Of a stretch of 64,000 nucleotides of DNA, positions 1 through 39,231 are shown in pieces. Source of the DNA: Datnioides undecimradiatus (lineage: Eukaryota > Chordata > Actinopteri > Lobotiformes > Datnioididae). Under the pieces are notes generated by a model that saw nothing but the letters and a program-made list of their open reading frames with translations, was not told the origin of the DNA and did not search any database. The stretch covers positions 5,645,861 to 5,709,860 of the forward strand of contig WARS01000015.1 of NCBI GenBank assembly GCA_008933995.1. The letters are read 5' to 3'. The position numbers and the translations under genes were made by a program. Numbering within the stretch: the stretch's first letter is position 1; every line of letters begins with the position of its first letter.

Positions 1-26361
<26,361 letters not shown>

Positions 26362-26511
26362 AGAGGAAAAACAAGGAGAAGGAAAAGGAGAGAGTGAGGA
26401 GGCACAAACAAACATGCCCAAATGTCTGTCTTAACATGTAATTTCATCTTATATTTAGTCTTAACAACTGTTGTCTCTTGACACAAGAGAACCAGTCTGC
26501 CAATGGGATGA

Positions 26512-26517
26512 AATAAA
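26512..26517 (+). terminator. frmd3: Proximal poly(A) signal for frmd3
   Basis: AATAAA 151 bases after the stop codon, followed by a modestly T-rich stretch. Canonical hexamer; use is inferred. Confidence 0.5.
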
Positions 26518-29500
26518 TTCACTTGTTTAAGAACAAATCTAATGTACTTACCTGAACAGGTGCAATGAATCATTTATGAGGGCTCACAACAAGCTAGTAG
26601 CTTTTATTATAAAGACACCTCAGATAGAAACACCATTAGGGCTCCCAGACTGGGTTCTGTCTGTATGACATTACAGAAAAACATTATTTATGAATGAATT
26701 ACAGTGAAACAAGTATCTGTTTCACCTCATTGGCAGCAAAGATTAAAGATAGAAAAGAGAGAAATAAGATTTTAATATTAGGATTCAATTGCTTGTTAAG
26801 ATAGACACTTTTGGCAGTGATGACCTGAAAAGAAAGAGGACTGAAGACATGCTGTAAGTGCTTGAGGAAGAACCTGTTGAAAGGAGAGATTCATGAAATT
26901 AAAAATTGAAGGAAGCCATGGACAGAGAAAGAAGTCACATGAAGGGAAAAAAGTGATTGGTTCAGTTTTATTAGGAGTTTAATTGTCTGTTCACTCCTGA
27001 TGCTGACAAGCTCAGGCAATGACTCTTTGGTAAATATCACCAACCCTTCTGATTGGGCTCGCCCTCAGAGCAGAGCTGATTGAACTGATCTGATTTGTTA
27101 AAGAGTCTGTCAGTCATGACGGAGTAAGTGGGAACAGAGTGAGAGGTAATTTAATTGTCACTGAACGCAACAATAGCCACAGTCAGAGGTACATTATATA
27201 TATTTAAAAAACAAAAGAGAAATATTGATAATTAATACCAATCTTAAAGAAGTTGTTTTTAACGTTTTGTACATTTTTATGTGATCCAGAACTTTCAGGA
27301 ATTTTTCAGTCAGAGGATCTACTTTGAGCTTATTTTGAAATTAAGAGTTTACAAAAGATTACAAAAAAAGCAAATTTATTGAAGTTTATCGGGGTGATGG
27401 GTGTTGAGAAATTCAAGATATTTTTTAAGACTACCGTCAGCGTTTGTTGACTCGGTAGCACCCTGGGTTTTTTCCTACAGAGGCTATAGCACAAAATCTT
27501 TTACACAGACCACAGATTACAACTGTTTCAGATTATGTGATGTCATTTTGGAAACAGGAGTGTGGCAGTGGAGAAACTTTTGTCCCTTTGTGATGATAAA
27601 ACTTGTTTGTTTTGTTGAACTTCTAAACGTCTTTTGAACTAAATGTTTGCTCACTAATTGAGGCTACTAGTGCATCTTTCACTGTGTTCGACAGGAGTTT
27701 TGACATAAAAAGTGAGGAGAAGAAAAGGTTGTAGGTTTATGAGAAAAATAAACTGTGGGGACTAGTGTTGTAATACTGGGCAAAACCAGGAGTTTTAACC
27801 AGAAGGTGGATAATTTGTTCGTCGATAGTTGTTTTAGTGTATCTGATCCTCTCATACAGGTCGCTCTGTGGTCATTGGTGTTGATCAGACTGAACAAACA
27901 TGGTTTTATCACAGTTGCAGGTATTTAACTTAGAGAGGCAGATTTATGTCTCCATATCAACTTAGAAATGATCTGTAGCCATTTCTAAGAGGGTCTGTGA
28001 AAATATCATGTTGAGCATCCTGTGTTCATCATTCAAATGATGGCAACAGTTTACAGCTATTAACAGAGTACATGACAGTATTTTCTCATTACAATGTCAG
28101 CAGCCAGCGAGTTATCTGGAGCTGTATACAGGGAATATGTTTAAAAGTGAAGTTTAAGGAATGTGATTGTAGTTTTAGTGGATATCAAGTTGTATTCATG
28201 GGCATTCACTGCTGAAATGGTTGAGGTTCCCAAAAAGTCTGTAGACAGTCAAAGATGAACAATAATGTGGCTAAAAGTGATTTTAAAACCTGTTTAGTAT
28301 AGAATACACACTTCATTCATCATCTGTCTCCTAATGTGTTGGTCTTTGTAACACAATAAATCATTATGTGTATTTTGGTAGTGCAAAAAAGTGAGGTTAC
28401 ACTGTGAAACAGTACAAATTTAAAAAATAAATGAAACAAAAATGTGATAAATAAATAGTCAAGTTTACATGGAAATTGCAATTGAAAGACAACGTGAACA
28501 ACAGCAAGAAAATAACCTGAATTTCTTCAAATTAAAAGAAGTTATGTATCTGATTAATTGTAAAGCTGCAGGACATGAGATGTAACTTCACGACTAAATC
28601 AGACTCCTGTAGTCCTACTGAGAAATGCATCAGCCACCTTTGGGAACATACAGCCATCTTTGCATGATTGTTCATCATACATGAGTGTCAGTGATAGTGG
28701 GTCGGGATAGAAAGAACAACAGAGAGGGACAGAGATGATGACAGTTGTTTTATTGATATAAACAGTTCTGTTCAAAATGTGGTTTGATTTGGATCAACTT
28801 CTCAGGAAAGGGCATTAGCAGTTTTTGTTCAAAACATAAATATATGTCTAAAAAAAGACAAAAAAAACAACAACCCCCAAGCATCTAATCATCGCATACA
28901 CCATACAGTTTATCCATAACATTCATACATGTCTTGCTATTATATTAATATCCAAACACTATATGTATTTATATCAAGTCTACAGCATAGATAGAAATAA
29001 GGCTGCAGACTGTGTGTCGTTGTCGCCATCATTTCATTTACATATGTATGCATCCATGTCATTCTGATGAGAATATAACCCAAACAGTCTTTACTGTTGA
29101 GAGCCAGTGCTGCAGTTCAGCCACCATAGATGACTCTCCATACTGCTCTATGGCTGAGCATATGCTGAGCTCTCACGCAGTACTTAGGCTCTTACAGTGA
29201 ACTGAACTTATGCTTTAAAGTTTATTTCCTGGAGTCACTCTTCATGCTCTTTGTCTTCTTCAGAGGAACCTGCAGCGCACATCACCATCAAAGCCCTCTC
29301 ATTGTAATCGATCACATGTTGCTGCCTCGTATTACCAGCTGTGTTGTCATGTATCTATCTGTAGACTTTATGCATTAATGAGCTTTATGCATAGAAAATA
29401 TGCAGTAACAACGGAAACACGCTTATTTGGGACAGAGCATTTATTTTCCTACTACAGTACATGCACTGAGTTTCAATGAAACCAAGCGAAGGGCCAAACC

Positions 29501-31431
29501 ACTATGATGACGTTTGCATTTAACATCACAGACTCTGAGATTTAAAAAAAAAAACCCCAAAAAAAAACAGCTTCACTGTCGCGGATGAAGCTGATCTGTA
29601 TGCACTGCTAAATGATCACTACCATCCCAAGATAACTAACAGAGGGAACTAACATCATCCTGTCCTCATGTTCAGCTGTTGCTCCTCCATATGCACCAAA
29701 CTGCTCGAGCGATTCACTGTAGATTTAAAATATATTAAAAAACACTCTGTACAGGCGTCATGCAAACAGCTGCACAGACATAGTTTGTTCCCAGCTTTGG
29801 TCTTTTATTCCTGTGCTTCATCCTCCTCTCAACTAACCCGAGAAATCTCTCACTCGCCTCCTTTTTCTGACCTCTCAATGCAAATTGCATGATCTCATCT
29901 GTAAATACTGTATTTATAGTCGTGGAACAAATACCCCAATCTAGTTAAGATTTCCTTTCTTTCTCCCCTCTCTGTGTCTTGTTTGTTGTAAAGCGATCTA
30001 GATATAGGCTTGGCTGTCTTGACCATCTTAGATGAATGCATGTTCTCTGTGTTTCTACCAAGAAAGGAAAACAAAAGAGTTTGCGACATTAAAAGGCTTT
30101 TCTCGCAGTCAGCAACATCAGGCATTTAAAAGCAAAACACGCCGTGCACACTTTGATTTTAATCACTGATTTGACAAGACTGAGTACTTGTGGTTGCTAA
30201 ATCTGTTAGCTTCCTTTCGCTTAATCTACACATTGATATGGGATTTTATCCTAAATTATGTCTCAGCACAAAGAGGAAAACTGTTGGGTGGCTGCTGGGA
30301 AAAGATCACTTTACAGTCCCTTAAAGAGCATCTCTACGATATTTGATAGGATAGGATAGTTAGCTTCGTTGTGCTTTTGCTGTGTGTGTGTGTAAATCAT
30401 TAAAGCCAGACGCTAACACCTAACCTCATTGCTAACGCAGCATGCTAATAACTGAATTGGTTGATCCAGAAACATTAATTGTTTGGATGTTCGGTTATTT
30501 AAAAGCAGCTCGACTCATTGCAAACAACAAAAGGCCTTTCAGCTCTGTAATAAGACAGATCTTTGGCCCCACATGACACTGTAGCATTATATTAGTTTGT
30601 AGCTCATTTATACGTTTAGCAGCCTTTATGAGTTTAAAAGGGACTTTCACCCCTTTGAGATTTAGCTCTTGTTTTGAGCTACTGAACTTGAGTTCCTGTG
30701 TTTTACAAACAGCATATAGATGGACCGAGAGTACAACTGTTGTTGCCTGTACTTACACAAAACTGTGATTTAAACAAAACATCATCAAGATCACACACCA
30801 GTTGATGTCATATCTGAGGTATTACTTCATACAAATCTAGAAGTTCCTGACATGAGTCAAGTATTTACAAACCTTAAATTTAATTACCAGCCTTTAAGTA
30901 TCAGTAAAAATTAAAAACAACCAAAATACTCCACAGATAAACCACACCTAGAATTCAAAGCAAACCCAATACACAAAATATTGCTTTACTGAATTTATTT
31001 AAGATTTTAAATATTTGAACTCAGGTCTACTATATGCAAAACTATTGGACGTCATATGATAAAAGAGAAAAATAAGCTGTTGTTTAATATATTATTTCAG
31101 TGTTGTGTGGGCATGTACAGTAGCAGATTCTCTTGCACGGTCACTTTGTTGTTTTTTGATTGTTAGTCAAACTGACTGTTTTCTTGTTTTATCGGTTAGT
31201 CAGATATTTGTTTTTCTTTTTTTGTCATTCAGTCTCTTTTAATAAGAAACTCTGGGAGATTTCATTTCAGAAGAATTAGAAGAAAAATAATAAAAATAAA
31301 AATAAATCCCTAAGTAATGACCCCCTCTCTTCTGGGACAACCAAGCCTTATGAACTTTGTGAAGTGAAAATTTTGAATGTTTGTATGTTATAAAAGAAAA
31401 TATGGATTGTTTTATATGTTAATACTGCCAC

Positions 31432-31437
31432 AATAAA
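31432..31437 (+). terminator. Possible distal poly(A) signal
   Basis: AATAAA in the context GCCACAATAAAGCTCCC, with a GT-rich element (TAATGTGTTGATT) about 35 bases downstream. This context is stronger than that of the proximal signal. It would end a long frmd3 3' UTR or an unseen transcript. Confidence 0.4.
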
Positions 31438-31903
31438 GCTCCCAAATGAATATATATTGAAATCTGGCACCTAATGTGTTGATTATTTATATGATTGCTT
31501 ATATGATAACTGCTGTAATCATCCTGTCAGTACAGAACAAAGTTTCTCAAAGCTTTGTCTCCCTCATGTGGTGTCAAACTGGGATTGACTTCCTGTTTGC
31601 ATCTCTATGGTGATGTTTGTGTGAGCAACAAAAGATTTCTGGGAGTGTTCAGACCTTTACAGTCAGGTGTCGACTGTGTTTCTTTTGGCTCTGCAGCTCA
31701 ACTATACCAACCCTGGGGGAGGATTTTACTGAAATAAGCAGAAGAGAATAAATCGCTGGGTGAGTGTTTAAGTGTGACTGTAGTGTAGCTGCTGTTTTAT
31801 GGCTTTGATATGTATTGCAGGATTATTATTTTGTGTAATGCATCAAATGTTATTAGTTGTTTTCTTTCTTTTTGGCAGGAGTGTGTCATCAGCCACCAAA
31901 AGA

Positions 31904-33461
31904 ATGGAGGCATGGAGGCAATGTGATGTTTTGAGCAGAGAGGCAATGGATGAATCTAGAGAAGATGAGCCACAGATTACTTTTCACGTAGCAAATCAAA
32001 CTATTCAGACACATCCTATGACAAGACCTGGACATGCTGTGTCTGAACTCCTGGAGGATGTTGGGAATTGTAGGCAGATCACCAACCAGGAGCTGAGCCT
32101 TCATTATCTCACTGACTCTCTCTTCACTGAGCAGCAGAAGCTCAGGCACGTGTTGGACTGGGCTCACAGTTTCCTCAGCAGTGATTCAGAGATTTGCAAC
32201 AAACTGTGTGGAGACGACAGCCTGATACTGGGCGATGAAAAGCAGAGGAAAACACTGAGAAAATCACCTGTGGGTAAGCATTCATTTGCAGTTAAACACC
32301 ATCATCCTGTCTCCTGCACTGCAGGTGGTAATAAGGTACTTGAAGGAGGAAGAGGAGGACGGAGCATGCAGACGTTTTGGCACCTTGAACCATCAAATAA
32401 CAAGAACAGTGGTTTAAATAATTACCTGTGTGCATATAAGCCTCCTTTCTCAGATGATCCCTGCTTTGTCCTCTCCTTTATCCCAGGGAGTAAGGAGGTA
32501 ACTTGGCCTGAGTACAAAAAAGCTCCTGAAAATATGAAAAGTACAAAGATACAGGATGCCACCAATGAACAAACTCCAAGTCAAGACAACACCTGCGAAA
32601 CAAAGTGCCTCTTTGTGTCTGATCAAAAACAATGTGCCTACTCATCAGACAGTGACACAAATCAAACACTTGCATCAGACAGTGAAGCAGGCTTTATCAT
32701 GCTGGACTCAAGAGACATATCAGAGCATCAGATGGAGCTGAACAAAGCTGAGGTGGAGGTGGAAACAAATAAGGAAGTGTGGATGGGTGAGAGGAAGGAG
32801 AAGGTAAATGAGGATCAAGACTATAGCTCTGCTTTTTTGAGGTATACAAAGAATACACTGAGCAACAGTAAGTTTGAGGGGGCACAGGAACAGATGGAAA
32901 AGACTTCAAACCTCAGTTTTAACTGTCATTTTAAAATACCTCCAACTTTAACTGTATATGAGCAGTACCAGCTTTGTGTGGATCAGTTGCATCACCTTAG
33001 AGTAAGTCAAAGCCAACATATCAAACCTGTAAAACAGACAAAGGCGTCTGAGGAAACTGCAGCACCTGGTAAAGCGCCGTCCACACCTACAGCCGGCATC
33101 GACTTGAACTCATCCACTGCAAATCCTAAGACTGAAAAACATTTTAACAAAAGGGTTACCAGTGCTGAAATGACAAAGGAGAGGACTTCAGAGGTCATTA
33201 ATAAGAAACGTGACAGATGTACATACAATAGAAATGGGGCAACACTTATAAAACAGGTATTGACAAAACACTGTGATAATCTGACTGTAGAGGACAAACC
33301 TGCAGCAGTTTCTGCTGAGAGCAGATCCATTACCTGCAACACACATCTGGAGCTTCATAGCAACACATGTGGTGAATTGATGAAGGGATCTGCAGGAGGT
33401 ATAAGCTCAACTGATTATGCTCCCACTGTGGAGAAGACTGTTGGATGCACTCCAAACCCAG
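31904..33461 (+). CDS. Long first coding exon of F-box/LRR gene
   Basis: A single 1.56-kb coding exon, unusual beside the 38-161 nt exons that follow. It encodes Ser/Thr/Lys/Glu-rich sequence with no recognised domain; SDSDTNQTLASDSEAGF and similar acidic serine clusters could be kinase sites. It ends CCAG|GTACTG in phase 1. The frame stays open to 33616, but that tail is intron. The 35 hydrophobic codons upstream of the ATG (from 31799) are the polypyrimidine tract of the acceptor and not a signal peptide. Confidence 0.75.
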
Positions 33462-33706
33462 GTACTGAATATATCATGTGTGCCACTCATTACTGTCCCA
33501 ACCTGCTGTGGAGAATGCAAATTATATCTGATTTAAGAAAAAGACTTTGGGTAGACAATTTTTTTTGTCTTATTGTCTTCCCGTGCATCAGAAATTATTT
33601 GAATGACACAATCTGAGCAGGAAAAATCACTCTTTGGTAGAACTACTCACAGATTATTGACTTTGGAAGGTTTTCCACAGCAGGTTTTGTTTACTATTTT
33701 GATTTG

Positions 33707-33741
<35 letters not shown>

Positions 33742-36024
33742 TCTCTGTTCAGGATTGTTTCCAAAGAGACATGGCAGGTTCAAACATTGTTGGAATGTCA
33801 AAGGTCCAAAGAAGAAAACTTGTGGGCACAATGCCTCATTGAGACTCTGTGAACAATCGCGTGTCTCCCTGTCTTCTCTAAACAATGAAGACATATTGCA
33901 AAGGTAACAGACAGAGTGCCACCTTTAGTGGACGGAAATCATTAAATTCATCTATATTGAGTCATTCAGCAATGCTGTAAATTTGCTTGCAAATATTGTT
34001 TCACACATACATAAGCAAGATAAATTATTAGCACATAATAATATGTGTTTTTAGGCGAGTGGGTGCACTTCCAGGCAAAATTACTATCTAGTCAAAATAT
34101 CAAAAACTATTTCAAATTAGCTCTCTAGACAGCATCTGAGATGATTATTGTGCTCTGCCTTTGAAGCTGACCTTGCCCCTGTGTCTTCTGCAGAGCTCGG
34201 CCATCAGGAGTGATCAAACACAGAAAAAGACACGCAAAAGAGGAGAAAGTGAAACCTACTTCAGTCTACAGGGATTCGCACAATTGCCTGCAGCCTGCAA
34301 GGATTCACACACCTCCTGGTGACCTTGGACCAGTGTCATCAGCCTTGGGTGAGTTCAGCGCAGAATATAAGCACATGATGAAAAGCTGCAAAAATAAAAC
34401 TAATAAATCAAGAAGCCAAAGCCACTATGGAGTCATATGAATGGCAAGATTTTAATACGCTTATAATTGTGGTTCCACATAGCACAGATTTGCTTATGTT
34501 CCTTTTGAGGAATCTTTGTTAGAGCTAAATATCAGACTTTAATCAACAGCAAGTCATAAGATAAAATGGAGTCTTATTAGAGTTTAAGAAAAAGAGTTTG
34601 CTTTGTGTGCATGTCTGTTTTAACTGTGTTGTTGGTTCCCACATTCAGCCAATATCAAGCAGTCATTATGATGACTTGACTCCTTCATGGGAACACAAAT
34701 CAAGCCCAAGTTTTTACTACTTAGTTTAGGTGAAGACTTCTTTGGTCATGCAATAATAACAGTTTAGTAAGATCAAGGTAATATCCAATGATGTTTTAAA
34801 AAGTCCTAACAATTCAGATTTTTATAGCCTGGAATAGAGAATGATAATATGAGTCTTTGTTACCTTTACAGGTGCAAGTCGGTGTGAGCAAAGTGACTGC
34901 AAATACACTGTGAGGAATCTTTATTTCTTCACTTTGTTCATGACATAATGATTTAATTCATCCACATGCAGTGTGATCACGTTTATCAAATGCTTTAGAA
35001 GCCAGTGGGATGGTATTTTAAAAGAGTTTCTCATTAAGAGGTTACTTTCAATTCAAATATGTATTTGTTGGACAGTTGTGATAATGTGTTGTGTAAACTG
35101 TATGTGTTGTTGTTGTCGTTACACCTTTTAGCCACCAGGCGTCCCTGTATGTGACCACTGGTTGTCTTTGCCTGATGAGGTGTGGCTGTCCATCCTGTCT
35201 CTGCTACCTCACAGTGATGTGTGCAGAGTGCTACAGGTCTGCAGGCGCCTGCACACACTGGCTGCTGATCACACACTCTGTGAGTCTGTATGATGCACAC
35301 AAACACTCCTCACTCTTAAAACATGTTTGAGACTTTTTGTGAATACATGGTGCTGTTTGGTTTCTTAAGGTTTGAAGAGTTAATGACCACTGGTAGAAGT
35401 ATTCAGATCCTTTATTTAATGTAAAGTATTTTATAAAACACTCAACTACAAGTAAAAATTCAGCATTCAATATCTTACTCAGACAACAGTATGTAAGTAT
35501 GATCAGCAAAATTGACTTGTTATCAAAACTAAAAGTACTCATTGTGCCGTCAAATGGTCCCTGTATGTGTTTAATTATTATAAATGGTGTTTTTTTTTAA
35601 TATCACTGCTGCATTAATGTGTATGTTGCAGTTTACTATCATCTATCATTTTTAAACTTCTTTATATACACTATTCATTTTAGCAATACGTCATATTCAG
35701 TGTTTGTAGCGTCACTGTTGTGTGAGAACCATCTATCTCTAAAAAGTCAACTTTCATGATGAGCTAGGAAAAAACACCTGTATTCATTTTCCAGCTAATT
35801 CAAGAAGGTTTTTAAATATTTTATTTAACTTCGGAAGAAGAATTTTCTCAGCCCCAACAACGAACTTTTAATCTTTGAGTTAATACCAAGTTGTGATGTG
35901 GTGGATTAAAAGCATAAAGTTACATGAAATTAAATACTCAGAACCTCTTATGTGTACTGAAGGTGAGTGGGATGTCCTGAACTTTTCCAAGGATTTCTAA
36001 AGTGTGCGTGCGTGCATGTGTGTG

Positions 36025-36078
<54 letters not shown>

Positions 36079-38576
36079 TCACATGGTGTGTTCCCATGAT
36101 GTAAGTGCTTCCAGTGCAGTGGTGTACTGTACCACTCCCTGGACAAACACACAGTAAGATAATCCAGACCAGCACCATCACATGCTCTCATAACTGTAAA
36201 CACACTGTGGTGTAGGTCACTGAATCACCCAAACAGGTTCATAAACTGAACACGACATCTTTCTCTTTTTCTGAAGGGAAAAGTGTGAGGATTGAAAACT
36301 CCGACCTGACTGATTGGTGGTTACTCTGTGTGAGCAGACGACGTCCTCGCAGCCTGTGTCTGTACAGCTGCAGCGGCCTGTCTCTCACCTCCTGCGGGCT
36401 GGAGATGTTTTTCACACTGTGTAGAAAAACTCTGGAGGTAAAAGAGTGAATCAGAACCAACTGACTGAAGAGATTTCTTTACTGTGGGGTGCTTTACTGA
36501 TCGCTCCTGGCAGACATGGAGGATCAGAGGCAGCTGAAGAAACGCTGTAGAGTGGACATTTGATGGAAAGTTCTGGTAGTGATGGTTTGCCATCACATGA
36601 CTTTGTAAGATTAGATCTTCCTGATCAATAAGACACTGTGCTGGTTGTGCGTTATGTGAAAAAAATCTTCCATTTTGAAAGCAAAAAATATTGCATCTAA
36701 GTAAGTGCATCTTCTGTCTTTATAATTTTTTTTTTTTACACACTGAACATTTTTTAGGCAACAGGTTTAAAATTAGATTTAAAGAGCCTGAGCTGATGAA
36801 AAATTACACAATATACATTATACATTTTCATTTCTGTAAAATTTATTTACATTTTCAACATTTTGCTTTGCCGTGCTTGCTTTAAATTATTATTTGAACT
36901 TAACAAGCAATGACAAACACATGTTAAAGATGATCTCTTCTACCTGTGTATCATTTATCAGCCAGTGTCATGTGCACAGTCACTCAGCTGGACTCTGCCT
37001 TTATATTAACCAGGTGAATAGTCTGTATTATATTTATCTTGTTGTTTATTACTTACAGGAACTCAAGGTCACAAGTTGTACTGGTCCTCATCTCCATGGT
37101 GACCGAGTGCTGCATCTGATTGGTCAGCTCTGTGAGCATGTGACCAGTGTGGATGTGAGCTGGAGTGGCGCAACAGACACAGGAGTGAAAGCTCTGAGTG
37201 ACTGCTGCTCCGGGTTTGTTTCACTGAATGTAAACACGCATGTGCATGTAGAAAATGTACAGTTGATCATTTACATGTTGAACTGAAATGTTAAATGTGT
37301 GATTTAGTGTTTTTTCATAAAAAAAAGATGCAGAAAATCACAGAACATTGAAAAAAATGAATCTTCCCTTCAGGTTGCAACTAAAAGCTATTGTCCTGAA
37401 TGGTTGCCATGTTACCGACGACCCACTGATGAAACTCATTAAGAGACATAAAGAAAGGTCAGTGAAAGTATATTTATTCAAGAACTGTAAAAATATGTTT
37501 ATGTTTATCATTAATAATAAGTTGTTATAGTTTGTACGGTCATTTTTTCTGCATGTCAAGACATATTTGAGAGAGTAGCATTTGTGTGTATTTGTGTGCG
37601 TTTTTTCTCTAAACTGACTTGAATAAATAGAGCCTTTTAGTTTTTGGAAGTGACTGATTTGACTTAATTATGTTTTGCCAATCTGTTTCATGTTTCACAC
37701 CTTTAAATCCTATTTTGTGACACTATGACTAGTGGGGTTTTTTTTGGTCATTCTGACAGTTACTTCCAACACTGCAGTTTCACCATACTTGGTCCATAAT
37801 TAGTACATGATTCAGTTGCTCAACATTAACATCATGTAGCGCAATTGACTCAAATGTTTTGGTTGTGTGGTTGTATTCGTAGATCATCTCACCAGAATGA
37901 GAACATGACAAATTTGCATTTTGAACTTTGTTTTTTGTGTTTGCATTTGTCTGGTTGTGTTTTTACATCAGCCTGTGCAGATTGGAAGTGTTTGGCTGTC
38001 AGTTTCTCACTCCATCCTGTCTACAGACAGTTTATGAGGTACTTTATTTTGACTAGTCATCAAATCTTCTTTGTTTTAAATTGCTAGAAATTGTTTAGTG
38101 TATTTCTTGTGTTGGTAGCACAGCACAACAACAACAGAATGTGTTTACTGCTCCATGTCCAGTATGCAGAGCTTCATTTCCTCTCTTTTAGATGTGTCCT
38201 CACCTCCAGCATCTTAACATTGGACAGGTGCCAAAAGTCAACGCACACAGTCTCAAAGTGATGACATCACAGCTCAAATGTCTCATTTCACTAAATCTCA
38301 CTGGACTACAGGCAGTGAGTTTGAAATTTTATGACTCATAATTTCTTGAAATCTGCACTGAAACTCTTGTTTGAATAAGAGATTCAGCAGTTCAACTTCT
38401 GACCTGTAGATTAAAATGTCCTCTCTGCATCTGTTTCCACTGTAATAGGTTTCAGATGCCATCTTAGACACATTGCTGCAGAGTTCTGTCAAACTTCAGA
38501 GCTTGACCCTCAGTTCCTGTCCCAGGGTCAGTGACCTGACACTGCACAGCATCAGCAAATACACACCTTGTATCAG

Positions 38577-38631
<55 letters not shown>

Positions 38632-39159
38632 TACACTCAAACTACATAAATCAGTTGTCAGTTGTCTTTATTGTGAGGAAACTGTGCTGATTTACATCAA
38701 TTCCCTTGAGATGCAAAGTGCTTTTTTGTTTATTTGCAGCCAAGTTAGACTCATGTGCGTCCAGTTTTTGGATGGTATCATGTATTATCATGTCCCTGAT
38801 ATTCTTAGGGTTATTGTGTGTACATCTGTACGTATGTGTGTCAGATCGCTGGATGTGAGTGGCTGTAAGGCAGTAACAGATGCAGGAGTTCAGTCTCTGG
38901 CTCTGGGATGTGGAGGACTTAAGCAGCTGGATCTCAGTTCCACTGGAGCAGGAAACAGAGGGTACAACACATGTCACACAACACACTGAGCTCAATATTT
39001 CTCCAGTGTTTGTGACTGTGTGTGTCAGACATGTCATGCATAATGGTCCAGTGTTGTGAGAGGTCATGATTCTATAATTTAGTACCATTAGTACAGAATG
39101 AATCTCCTCTATTGCAAGAAGATACTTTTTTATGACCACTCGAACAGATGTCGGAAAAT

Positions 39160-39231
<72 letters not shown>

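Larger units (their letters stand above)
26362..31700 (+). other. frmd3 3' region and intergenic sequence
   Basis: AT-rich sequence with no convincing coding frame between the frmd3 stop and the F-box gene. Poly(A) signals of the AATAAA type occur at 26512 and 31432. If the distal one is used, the frmd3 3' UTR would be about 5 kb and reach within about 300 bases of the next gene's first exon. A-rich runs occur near 28855 and 29545. No RNA gene was recognised. Confidence 0.6.

Noticed and set aside
31799-31903. Hydrophobic N-terminal extension of the long F-box gene ORF, resembling a signal peptide
   Set aside because: This is the T-rich polypyrimidine tract of an intron; the acceptor TTTTTGGCAG ends at 31878, so coding starts at ATG 31904.
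33462-33616. C-terminal end of the 605-codon frame
   Set aside because: CCAG|GTACTG at 33461/33462 is a donor; the next exon at 33753 continues in phase with similar composition, and the read-through is intronic.
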